Below, piece by piece: positions 58,069 through 64,000 of a stretch of 64,000 nucleotides of DNA. Location of the stretch: NCBI GenBank assembly GCA_964433635.1, contig CAYSSG010000004.1, positions 18,796-82,795 of the forward strand. The letters run 5' to 3'. Source of the stretch: CAYSSG01 sp964433635 (GTDB lineage Bacteria; Atribacterota; Phoenicimicrobiia; Phoenicimicrobiales; Stramentimicrobiaceae). Every line of letters begins with the position of its first letter. The stretch's first letter is position 1. The position numbers and the translations under genes are program-made. The notes beneath the pieces are model-generated. The model made no database searches. It saw only the letters and a program-made list of their open reading frames with translations, and had not been told where the DNA came from.

Positions 58069-58659
58069 TCAAATTTCACCTTTATAATACATCTTATCCT
58101 TGTCAGATATCTTTCTTAAAACTTTACAGGGATTACCGACTGCCACTACATCTGACGGAATATCTCTTGTTACAACGCTCCCTGAACCAATCACCGAACG
58201 ATCTCCAATCTTGATGCCCGGATTAATCACGACATTTCCGCCAAGCCAGACATTGTCTCCAATATGAATCGGGAAAGCAAATTCACATTCCAGATTTCTT
58301 ATTTCATGATGCAAGGGATGTCCGGCAGTAAGAAGACTCACATTTGGTCCGATCAAGACATTATCACCAATCACAACTTTTGCACAATCCAGAATAATCA
58401 GATTATAATTGGCATAAAAATTTTCTCCTACCTCGACATTGTAACCATAATCACAGCGAAATGGTGGTTCGATGAACAATTTCTCTTTTGTTTTACCCAG
58501 TAACTTTCTGAGTATTCCGTTACGCCTGTCAATCTCTCTGGGATGGCAGGCATTAAATTGAGAGACCAAGTCTTTGGCATATTGCCTTTCTTTGAATAAC
58601 ACTTCATCAAAGGCATAATAAAGTTTACCTGACATCATCTTTTCTTTTTCACTAACCAT
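58069..58659 (-). CDS. Maltose/galactoside O-acetyltransferase-like hexapeptide transferase
   Basis: Acetyl-CoA-dependent sugar O-acetyltransferase of the Maa/LacA/NodL group. About 196 aa: N-terminal Mac domain (MMSGKLYYAFDEVLFKERQ), PPFRCDYGYNVEVGENFYANYN (in parts), catalytic His in TAGHPLHHE, then hexapeptide coils ending in VIGSGSVVTRDIPSDVVAVGNPCKV. The frame reaches 58674, but AGAGGG in front of the ATG at 58659, one base after the upstream stop, sets the start. Natural substrate unknown. Confidence 0.88.
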   Translation of the reverse strand: MVSEKEKMMSGKLYYAFDEVLFKERQYAKDLVSQFNACHPREIDRRNGILRKLLGKTKEKLFIEPPFRCDYGYNVEVGENFYANYNLIILDCAKVVIGDNVLIGPNVSLLTAGHPLHHEIRNLECEFAFPIHIGDNVWLGGNVVINPGIKIGDRSVIGSGSVVTRDIPSDVVAVGNPCKVLRKISDKDKMYYKGEI

Positions 58660-58660
58660 T

Positions 58661-59764
58661 TTAATCCCTCTCATTCATAACACAATACAAACCGTCGCCC
58701 GCCCTTGTAGGTACAAAACATCGATTACAGGATATACAAGAGGCTTTTCGATAATCACCGGATTGCCAACACTTGATTAAATACGGTTCCCTGATTAAAG
58801 GCCTGCACAGTGAAATATAATCAGTCTCTTCCTTTTCGATTAATTCCTTTGCTACATCAAAAGAACGAATCCCGCCTACTAATAACAATGGAACAGAAAT
58901 ATTTTTCTTCAACATTCTGGCAGCTTCGCGATAATAAACTTCATCTTCTGATACTTTACCTTTAATTATCCTGGAAGAAGAATATTTACTTACATTTAAT
59001 GAAGTTCCTCCACTTATTTCAACAGCGTCAATACCTTCTCTTTCCAGCAACACTGAAACCTGAACCATTTCACTCAATGTAAACCCGCCTTCAATAAAAT
59101 CATCAGAGTTTAGCTTAATAGTAACCAGAAAATTCTTTCCCAGTTCTGACCTGATATTTTGAAGAATTTCCAGAATCACTCGGGAGCGATTTTCTACACT
59201 ACCTCCGAATCGATCTATTCTTCTGTTGAAAAATGGAGAAAGAAATTCGCTAAGTAAAAAACCATGTGCTCCATGAATTTGAACGCCATCAAAACCTGCT
59301 TTTTTGGCTCTGATAGCAGCATCTTTAAAATCTTTTACGGTTTTTTTAATCTCACCTTCAGTCATTTCCCTGGAGCAGTAATCCTTTATCTTCAATGATG
59401 ACGGGCCTAAAGCTCTTTCATTTTCAGTTTGAAGTGCAGCTCTTCCACCGGCATGATTTATCTGTAATATAATTCTGCTTCCTTCATTTTGCACTTCCTC
59501 AATCATTTTTTTATAACTGTCAATTAGAAAGTCATCATAAATTCCCAATTGCCCGATATGAGCCCTTCCTGCAGGATGGACATAAGCATGACCGGTTATA
59601 ATTAAACCTACCTGACCTCTTGCCAGCTCAACCATCATTTCTTTAACCTTTTCACTGCATGAACCATCCGGATTAGCTAATCCTTCCCAGGTTGCGCTAC
59701 GAACAAACCTGTTTTTTAATGGTACCTGATTCATTTTTGTTTTTTCAAATAACTGTTTCATCAT
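58661..59764 (-). CDS. NADH:flavin oxidoreductase, Old Yellow Enzyme family
   Basis: FMN-dependent TIM-barrel ene-reductase, 367 aa. NRFVRSATWEGLANPDG, QINHAGGRA, DGVQIHGAHGFLLSEFLSPF (in parts) with the HGAHG active-site pair, NRSRVILEI, VSGGTSLN and LVGGIRS. The C-terminus has CISCNRCF and a fourth Cys (GLYC): C-x2-C-x2-C-x11-C, close to the 4Fe-4S motif of 2,4-dienoyl-CoA reductase, but the extra C-terminal domains of that enzyme are missing. Either a short Fe-S reductase or a remnant motif. First enzyme after the PH-like gene. Confidence 0.9.
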   Translation of the reverse strand: MMKQLFEKTKMNQVPLKNRFVRSATWEGLANPDGSCSEKVKEMMVELARGQVGLIITGHAYVHPAGRAHIGQLGIYDDFLIDSYKKMIEEVQNEGSRIILQINHAGGRAALQTENERALGPSSLKIKDYCSREMTEGEIKKTVKDFKDAAIRAKKAGFDGVQIHGAHGFLLSEFLSPFFNRRIDRFGGSVENRSRVILEILQNIRSELGKNFLVTIKLNSDDFIEGGFTLSEMVQVSVLLEREGIDAVEISGGTSLNVSKYSSSRIIKGKVSEDEVYYREAARMLKKNISVPLLLVGGIRSFDVAKELIEKEETDYISLCRPLIREPYLIKCWQSGDYRKASCISCNRCFVPTRAGDGLYCVMNERD

Positions 59765-59768
59765 TGAT

Positions 59769-60104
59769 CTACCTGTCTTTATTTTCTGAAGAATTTTCGA
59801 TTCTTATCTTCTCATTGATAGATTTAATTACCTGATAAGCGGTTCTTTTATTAAAAGCCCTTACTTCTATGTCTTTAACAGCCCCGCCTGCCGTTTCAAT
59901 GAGAACGGCACCTGTGAAAAAACCTCTTTCTACTCTCACAGAGGCTATTTTAGATAGTGATATTTCCTCATCAGTTCCCGTAAGTCCAAACCATCCCCTC
60001 TTTTTTGCTATTACCCTATCGTCAGATATCTCAATTCTGTCGGGAATGAGAAATTTAGTCAACGATTTCCAGCCACTCCAAAAACGACTTGCTTTATATA
60101 ACAT
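59769..60104 (-). CDS. Small PH-like domain protein
   Basis: About 111 aa. One compact domain of alternating strands (RIEISDDRVIAKKRGWFGLTG, EEISLSKIASVRVERGFFTGAVLIETAGG in parts) ending in a helix (AYQVIKSINEKI) matches the bacterial PH (DUF304/YdbT-like) pattern. No membrane helix. The frame opens at 60122, but AAGGAG nine bases before the ATG at 60104 fits better. Function unknown. First gene of the 59.8-57.4 kb run, with a promoter 46 bases upstream. Confidence 0.72.
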   Translation of the reverse strand: MLYKASRFWSGWKSLTKFLIPDRIEISDDRVIAKKRGWFGLTGTDEEISLSKIASVRVERGFFTGAVLIETAGGAVKDIEVRAFNKRTAYQVIKSINEKIRIENSSENKDR

Positions 60105-60149
60105 ATTTTCTAACTCCTTCATATTTAATCAAAATAATAAAACATTTCT

Positions 60150-60177
60150 ATTATAACCATTACATCTCATCATACAA
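60150..60177 (-). promoter_or_regulatory. Promoter for the PH-like/OYE gene run
   Basis: Minus strand: TTGTAT (60172-60177), 16-base spacer, perfect TATAAT (60150-60155). It lies 46 bases before the ATG at 60104. Confidence 0.6.
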
Positions 60178-60397
60178 TATAAATGAAAAAAGTTCCTCTT
60201 TTTCAAAGAACTGCTGTTTATTGGATAAAGTTATTCCTCTATTCTTTTTTTATCACAAAGTGATTTTTTTATTATAAATTTCATCTCTGAAAATGTCTTT
60301 AAAAAAACAGAAAAAGATGTTCTTTGTGGTCTAAAATTATTTTTTTAGGGAATAAAATATTCAGGTATTCAATATTAAAATTAAAAAGTTCATTTTT

Positions 60398-60491
60398 AAA
60401 AGTTGATAAGGGCAAACTATCTGAAAGGATAGGACGCAAAGTCATGGGCCTAAAGCATATGCATGCCAGGGTCGCCAGATTGCCGACTTTT
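60398..60491 (+). ncRNA. Cyclic-di-GMP-I (GEMM) riboswitch aptamer
   Basis: Conserved GEMM-I elements occur in order and spacing: GGGCAAAC (60410-60417), a hairpin CTATC/GATAG closed by a GAAA tetraloop, GACGCAAAG (60433-60441), the tetraloop receptor GGGCCTAAAG (60446-60455), then AGGG and TTGCCGAC. P1 can form between AAAAGTTG (60398-60405) and CGACTTTT (60484-60491). Two T6 runs follow at once (60488-60493, 60496-60501), so ligand-stabilised P1 next to a U-tract may itself end transcription; the direction of control is inference. The next gene on this strand is the 84-aa secreted peptide, 70 bases on. Confidence 0.93.
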
Positions 60492-60561
60492 TTACTTTTT
60501 TATTTATTCATTTGAGTTTTTCATGATTCTACATCACAAAAAATAATATGGAGGGAATAAA

Positions 60562-60816
60562 ATGAAAATCCTTGGAAAAATTATCTCTTCTAATACGTTA
60601 ATTATTCTGATGGTATTGATAATTCCGTTAATGCTTGTGGCTGCTTCTTTTATCGGTAAAGATAATGTTAACACTTTTGGAAAAGAAAATAATTGGAATG
60701 AAAAAATAGAGAGTACAAAAAATTCTCTACTCCTTGAAAATAATAGCTTGATCTGTGATTCAAAGACAGGAATTTGCGGTCCGCCTCCAGGTTGGTACAC
60801 AAAAAATAATGAATAG
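60562..60816 (+). CDS. Small secreted peptide under c-di-GMP riboswitch control, unknown function
   Basis: 84 aa, GGAGGG six bases before the ATG. A basic start and a long hydrophobic stretch (about residues 12-31; LIILMVLIIPLMLVAASF) form a signal peptide or anchor, with possible cleavage after VAA. The exported part of about 50 aa is polar (Asn, Lys, Glu) and ends with two Cys seven apart in CDSKTGICGPPPGWY, which could form a disulfide loop beside a rigid GPPPGWY tail. I recognise no family. It is the only gene between the riboswitch and convergent genes, so it is the direct target; surface, adhesion or signalling roles are all possible. Confidence 0.75.
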   Translation: MKILGKIISSNTLIILMVLIIPLMLVAASFIGKDNVNTFGKENNWNEKIESTKNSLLLENNSLICDSKTGICGPPPGWYTKNNE

Positions 60817-60838
60817 AAGTTATAAAGATGGATTTAAA

Positions 60839-60901
60839 ATGACTGTGGATGAATTCGCAGAAGATATGTTGAAAACATTCTTTCACAAGCTATCTGAATG
60901 A
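60839..60901 (+). CDS. Possible 20-aa peptide downstream of the riboswitch target
   Basis: Reads MTVDEFAEDMLKTFFHKLSE, an amphipathic, acidic peptide. A GGA lies six bases upstream and the frame starts 22 bases after the stop of the 84-aa gene, so it could share its mRNA. No homologue is known to me; length alone makes this weak. Confidence 0.25.
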   Translation: MTVDEFAEDMLKTFFHKLSE

Positions 60902-60910
60902 TTCTAAATA

Positions 60911-61048
60911 TCACTTCTTTTTGATTTGCTTTAATTTTTTTTCAGTACAACCTTTAGGACACATCCAGTTCCACTTGTATAATCTTCCCCCTGGGGTCCA
61001 CTCATGATTGCAGACTAAACACTTTAAAGTTAATTTATCATCTTTCAA
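60911..61048 (-). CDS. 45-aa zinc-ribbon protein
   Basis: Found by translating the minus strand directly. From a TTG at 61048 (a GTG at 61057 is also in frame): LTLKCLVCNHEWTP, then KWNWMCPKGCTEKK and a Lys-rich end. The CxxC...CxxxC arrangement, tryptophans between, and basic tail are those of a small zinc ribbon, so nucleic-acid or protein binding is likely. It begins right after the stop of the next Cys-containing gene (61062-61277), suggesting translational coupling. The start codon is uncertain. Confidence 0.6.
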   Translation of the reverse strand: MKDDKLTLKCLVCNHEWTPGGRLYKWNWMCPKGCTEKKLKQIKKK

Positions 61049-61061
61049 TATCGTCACCCAC

Positions 61062-61277
61062 TCAGAATATCTGTTTTTCACTCTTTCTCTCCATTAAGCA
61101 TGATTCATCATCTTTTGGCGTATAAATATAATGACCATTCTGGTTCTGGAATATCCGGTCATGATTTCTTTTATTCAATAGAATATCTTCAGGAATTCCC
61201 TCTGGAAATGCCATACAGATATATCTGCGATCCATTAAAAAATATTTACAATCAATACAAGATGGTATAATCAGCAT
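61062..61277 (-). CDS. Small CxxC protein with AFPEGIP motif, unknown function
   Basis: 71 aa: SCIDCKYF, then YICMAFPEGIPEDILLNKRNHDR. This pattern (CxxC, a third Cys, then AFPEGIPxxI and a downstream His) recurs in uncharacterised small bacterial proteins; I know no function. Metal binding is plausible. AAGGTG lies close before the ATG. The 18-codon frame just upstream (61287-61343, starting MNRRILQKLAEKYE) may be the remnant of another small gene. Confidence 0.65.
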   Translation of the reverse strand: MLIIPSCIDCKYFLMDRRYICMAFPEGIPEDILLNKRNHDRIFQNQNGHYIYTPKDDESCLMERKSEKQIF

Positions 61278-61691
61278 CCTATCACCTTAACTTATTTTAA
61301 TTTCATATTTTTCAGCCAATTTTTGTAATATACGTCTATTCATATTTTTTTACTTCTATAAAAATAGTTTTCTACTGTCGTTCCTTATTGCTTAAAATTG
61401 TAAGTGAATTAAAAGGTATTGATTTTCTTTCAATTTCTGTTTAATTATTGTATTCCCCAAATAATCCAATTATAGACATTGGTTTATTGTTTTATGACCA
61501 TCAATTTTCAGCATAGCGTAGGGATTGTGAGTTACCTATAGATAGAAACAACTAAAAAGACATTTGGAAGTCTATGGTGCAGAAAATACATCATGATGAT
61601 TCACATTAATCATCTTCGGTCGCACCAACAGTCTCATGACGGAAAATCCTTTCATGAAATTATTGATATTTTTTATAAAGATTAAAAATGG

Positions 61692-61742
61692 GGGGGGTAT
61701 ATTGCGAAATTAGATCCTGACCTGCATGGATTGATTTTTTAA
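61692..61742 (+). pseudogene. Fragment resembling an SBBP beta-propeller repeat
   Basis: The frame reads GGYIAKLDPDLHGLIF and stops. This is close to the start of SBBP repeats (AFVAKLDPDGSGLIFSTYLGG). It begins in an 8-G tract, has no start codon and no second repeat, so it looks like a remnant of a secreted propeller protein gene. Short, so it may be chance. Confidence 0.35.
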
Positions 61743-61902
61743 AATATTCATTATTAAGGTAATTGGAATTCCTGTCTTCGAAACAATAACAAGCACCTGA
61801 TGGACATTTTTCAATCAATCTGGTAATTTTCCTGAAAAACCATTTAATTCAGTATTATCTGTTTATTCAGGTATTATGCAAATTGTAAAATAAATGCTTA
61901 TT

Positions 61903-61989
61903 TTACCTTAAAAGCCAAAGTATTATAGCCCCAACAACAGCTACAATAATAAAGATCCAATACCATTCCAATCCTCTATATTTATTCAT
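61903..61989 (-). CDS. 28-aa single-pass membrane peptide
   Basis: Reads MNKYRGLEWYWIFIIV then AVVGAIILWLLR: a short basic N-terminus, one membrane helix of about 18 residues and a final Arg. AAAGGA seven bases before the ATG supports translation. Small proteins of this form often sit beside membrane complexes. No family known to me. Confidence 0.5.
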   Translation of the reverse strand: MNKYRGLEWYWIFIIVAVVGAIILWLLR

Positions 61990-62278
61990 CTTCCATTCCT
62001 TTTATTATCTTAATCGTTTACATATATAATACTTAAAAAACGCCTATCTTTTGTCTGGTTGCGTTAATCTTAAGCTATTTTAAAAATTCCACGAGAGGTC
62101 AATCATTTTCTTTCAAAACAACTATTCATAGGTAACTTTCATATTTCTGTATTTTTGCTACTACCCTGCTCAGATTCAATAGATAGATAGCATAGACATA
62201 ATGTTAATTTATCTAATTCTACAATATTTTTCATCAAATGGTAATATTTTATATATACTTTAAATCTCGACATGCTCT

Positions 62279-62431
62279 TCATCTGAATAGACTTCCTTTA
62301 TACTTCAAGATCAGGAATACATAGTAACTATTGTCCTCTCCTTCTTCATCATTAAAAGGACTGTGATGAGCAGTATCCCAGGACAGGGTGATTTTCTTAA
62401 CTTTTGTATAGAAAATAATGAGTACATTATA
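62279..62431 (-). pseudogene. Open coding-like fragment without a start
   Basis: A 50-codon stretch bounded by stops, with protein-like composition (KKITLSWDTAHHSPFNDEEG, then DNSYYVFLILKYKG) and no ATG, GTG or TTG at its beginning. ITLSWD recalls fibronectin-III-like domains of secreted proteins. Probably the end of a decayed gene. Confidence 0.35.
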
Positions 62432-62541
62432 CTAAAAAGATAAAAAATGTCTGGGATTCGCAATCTCCCTTATTGGATGCATTCAGAACTTTTCAGAGGA
62501 ATATCTATAATCCCTATTAATGTAATTAATTAGAATAAACA

Positions 62542-63045
62542 TTATCCTTTCTTTAAATTCAACTCCATAAATCTGGTTCCTTTAACCGGATTATAGACAT
62601 AGGGCTCAATATCATAAAATCCAAATGAGAGGTATAGATCCTGGGCTTTCTTCATTGTGGGGAGTGTATCAAGCCTCATATACTGATAATGTAATTTTGT
62701 GGCTTCCTCAATGATCATCCGAACAAGACTTCTGCCAATTCCCAGTCCACGATAAGGATCACAAACGTATAACCGTTTCATTTCACAGGTATTTTCAGTC
62801 AATCTGCGCAGCGCTACGCATCCTGCTGCTTTGCCATTTGCCAATGCCAGAATTAAAATGCCATCAGGAAGGCTGTACTTCCCGGGGAGATTCTTGAGCT
62901 CGGTTTCAAAATCCTGAAAGGCCAGATCTGTTTCAAGTGATTGGGCGTATTCTAAAAATAGCTTCTTAACTTCTTTGATTCCATCTCGACTGGTAGCATG
63001 CTTAAACTCAATCCTGTGCTGCTTATTGTGAATTTTATATTTCAC
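62542..63045 (-). CDS. GNAT family N-acetyltransferase
   Basis: Acetyl-CoA-dependent transferase, 167 aa. GNAT fold landmarks: ILALANGKAAGCVALRRL, CEMKRLYVCDPYRGLGIGRSLV (in parts; the RGLGIG pyrophosphate loop), MRLDTLPTMKKAQDLYLSFGF and YVYNPVKGTRFMEL. The tail resembles the family acting on small metabolites. The open frame begins at a TTG (63054) that touches GGGAG; the GTG at 63045 has proper spacing and is preferred. Substrate unknown. Confidence 0.88.
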   Translation of the reverse strand: MKYKIHNKQHRIEFKHATSRDGIKEVKKLFLEYAQSLETDLAFQDFETELKNLPGKYSLPDGILILALANGKAAGCVALRRLTENTCEMKRLYVCDPYRGLGIGRSLVRMIIEEATKLHYQYMRLDTLPTMKKAQDLYLSFGFYDIEPYVYNPVKGTRFMELNLKKG

Positions 63046-63071
63046 AAATCTCAACTCCCAAAACTATTTCT

Positions 63072-63287
63072 TTGTTGTTATACCTACTATTATCGTGTAT
63101 GTTTATACAATCCAAATCCATAACAATAGTATACACCAATAAAAAGATCCCCTCAGCAGGTTGCCGAAAGGCGGAAATGTCAAGGCTCCCCGGACAGGAC
63201 GATTTTCGCAATTTTTGTTTTGTTGATGAAATTGAAAATATTTATCAAGAGTTAGAAACAATCTTTGCACCTTGCAAAAACAAATGA
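63072..63287 (+). CDS. Hypothetical 71-aa frame, possibly a remnant
   Basis: Starts with a hydrophobic stretch (MLLYLLLSCMFIQSK) and ends RNFCFVDEIENIYQELETIF, which looks more protein-like than the middle. There is no clear Shine-Dalgarno. It may be the 3' end of a decayed gene instead of a functional one. Confidence 0.25.
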   Translation: MLLYLLLSCMFIQSKSITIVYTNKKIPSAGCRKAEMSRLPGQDDFRNFCFVDEIENIYQELETIFAPCKNK

Positions 63288-63446
63288 TAATTAGAGACCA
63301 ATCTCGTTGATTTCTGATTATTTAGCTTTAACTTCTGTACTTGAAATGATTGCATGCAATATAATGAATCATAGCTCCATCCTGATTTCTTTTGATAGAT
63401 GTCATCTATGCATTAAATATGCTATCATCTTCCTCCTTAAATCTAT

Positions 63447-64000
63447 TTAATCACATACAGAATAAATATAGTTAAAAGGATAATCTTCAGGGTCAATCTG
63501 GTCGGGACTGTTGCTGCAGACAGTGTTAAAATGACCGGTATCAGAGGTATTTGTTCCCCCAATGGTAGGGGTACCAGGATCATAATCACTAATCCCAATC
63601 CCGCCGCCACTACCTTCATATACCCAGTTTTCCATGATATCGTTTCCTGTGATGATGAGAGAACTGCTGCCAACCGAATAAATTCCGCCACCGGATGTAT
63701 ATGCCCCATTATTAATGATAATATTATCAGTAATAATGGGGGAACTTTCGTTATACACATGAATTCCACCACCATAGTCGCCTGAATAATTGTCGCTGAT
63801 CGTGTTACCGGTGATATTGGGAGAGCTATTATTTATGTGAATCCCACCACCCCATTGATCCGCACGATTTTCAGTGATGTGATTGCTGATAATTCTGGGA
63901 GAGCTGCTGGAATGCACAATAATCCCCCCGCCATGGGGTTTTTTCCCATTTCGGATGGTAAAACCTTCCAGAGTCGAGGAATCTCCGAATTGAAACGTCA
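63447..64000 (-). CDS. Right-handed beta-helix surface protein, N-terminus beyond the window
   Basis: The frame is open across the window end. At least 184 codons are present. Repeats of about 22-26 aa alternate buried and turn positions: STLEGFTIRNGK, GGGIIVHSSSSPRIISNH, WGGGIHINNSSPNITGNTI, YGGGIHVYNESSPIITDN, a parallel beta-helix of the Pel/POMP-like type (GGGI...SSPxITxN). It ends ...TVCSNSPDQIDPEDYP and VCD with no membrane anchor or sorting signal. Probably secreted; the ligand, or any lyase activity, cannot be judged from this part. Confidence 0.8.
   Translation of the reverse strand, partial: TFQFGDSSTLEGFTIRNGKKPHGGGIIVHSSSSPRIISNHITENRADQWGGGIHINNSSPNITGNTISDNYSGDYGGGIHVYNESSPIITDNIIINNGAYTSGGGIYSVGSSSLIITGNDIMENWVYEGSGGGIGISDYDPGTPTIGGTNTSDTGHFNTVCSNSPDQIDPEDYPFNYIYSVCD

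Larger units (their letters stand above)
61278..62541. other. 1.26-kb AT-rich region with decayed coding fragments
   Basis: No full-size gene. It contains an 18-codon frame (61287-61343, minus), a 29-codon frame (61596-61685, plus), an 8-G tract (61690-61697), an SBBP-like fragment (61692-61742), one credible 28-aa membrane peptide gene (61903-61989) and a 50-codon open fragment without a start (62279-62431). The pattern is of an accessory site where secreted repeat-protein genes have decayed. Confidence 0.5.

Noticed and set aside
60252..60270. Small ATCAC/GTGAT hairpin followed by a T-run on the plus strand
   Set aside because: Only 5 bp with a 3-nt loop and no plus-strand gene upstream to terminate.
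60534..60800. 88-codon minus-strand frame opposite the riboswitch target
   Set aside because: Antisense to a gene with SD, signal peptide and riboswitch; its own start has no SD and the product has no features.
61690..61697. 8-G tract as a phase-variation switch
   Set aside because: No intact gene is read through it in any of the three frames, so there is nothing to switch.

Overview
The window is AT-rich and gene-dense, and almost every gene lies on the minus strand. It reads as a chromosomal segment of a diderm, probably anaerobic and fermentative bacterium. An outer membrane is implied by an Omp85-type barrel fused to a protease, an ExbB/ExbD/TonB-like system and periplasmic binding proteins. 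No gene here fixes the phylum. The mixture of a Gram-negative envelope, AT-rich DNA, frequent TTG starts, clostridia-like enzymes and an arabinose regulon would suit Atribacterota (OP9/JS1) or a similar lineage, but that is only a guess.

Layout: (1) 1-11 kb holds murA (cut by the edge), methionine/purine salvage (mtnA and a PNP with an altered base-binding residue), a Xer recombinase, and an envelope operon of giant TPR protein, ExbB, ExbD and a TonB-like protein whose C-terminal half is DUF3048. (2) 11-21 kb is a conserved housekeeping block: obgE, rpmA, rplU with promoter and terminator, rng, the TIGR03936/TIGR03960 pair, rodA, mrdA and mreD. (3) 21-30.6 kb is envelope polysaccharide synthesis: a degenerate-MraY/WecG fusion, a sugar epimerase, an intact WecA-like transferase and a long RmlA. 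Two divergent promoters drive a membrane-anchored amidohydrolase and a 1020-aa protease/propeller/Omp85 protein. (4) 30.7-46.4 kb is a complete L-arabinan regulon: araD, araB, araA, an AraR-like regulator, a ribose-type ABC importer, intracellular GH51, exported GH43, an oligosaccharide ABC importer without its ATPase, and galM, with a strong promoter and overlapping inverted repeat upstream. (5) 46.6-53 kb has two small envelope proteins and a branched-chain amino-acid-type ABC importer (livFGMHK) that contains an artificial 100-N gap. (6) 53.3-60.1 kb has a heterodimeric ABC exporter, a HAD hydrolase, an acetyltransferase, an Old Yellow Enzyme and a PH-like protein. (7) 60.1-64 kb is an accessory, partly decayed zone. 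It carries a cyclic-di-GMP-I (GEMM) riboswitch in front of an 84-aa secreted peptide, several very small genes that are easy to miss, remnants of secreted repeat proteins, a GNAT acetyltransferase, and a beta-helix protein cut by the window end.

The genes together describe a cell that digests arabinan outside, imports oligomers and monomers through two ABC systems, finishes hydrolysis with GH51 and feeds AraA/AraB/AraD into the pentose phosphate pathway. The most unusual items are the TonB/DUF3048 hybrid beside ExbBD, the protease-Omp85 fusion, the riboswitch-controlled secreted peptide, and a recurring RNA architecture around all three binding-protein genes: an extra perfect or near-perfect Shine-Dalgarno element about 80-110 nt upstream and a hairpin without a U-tract just downstream.
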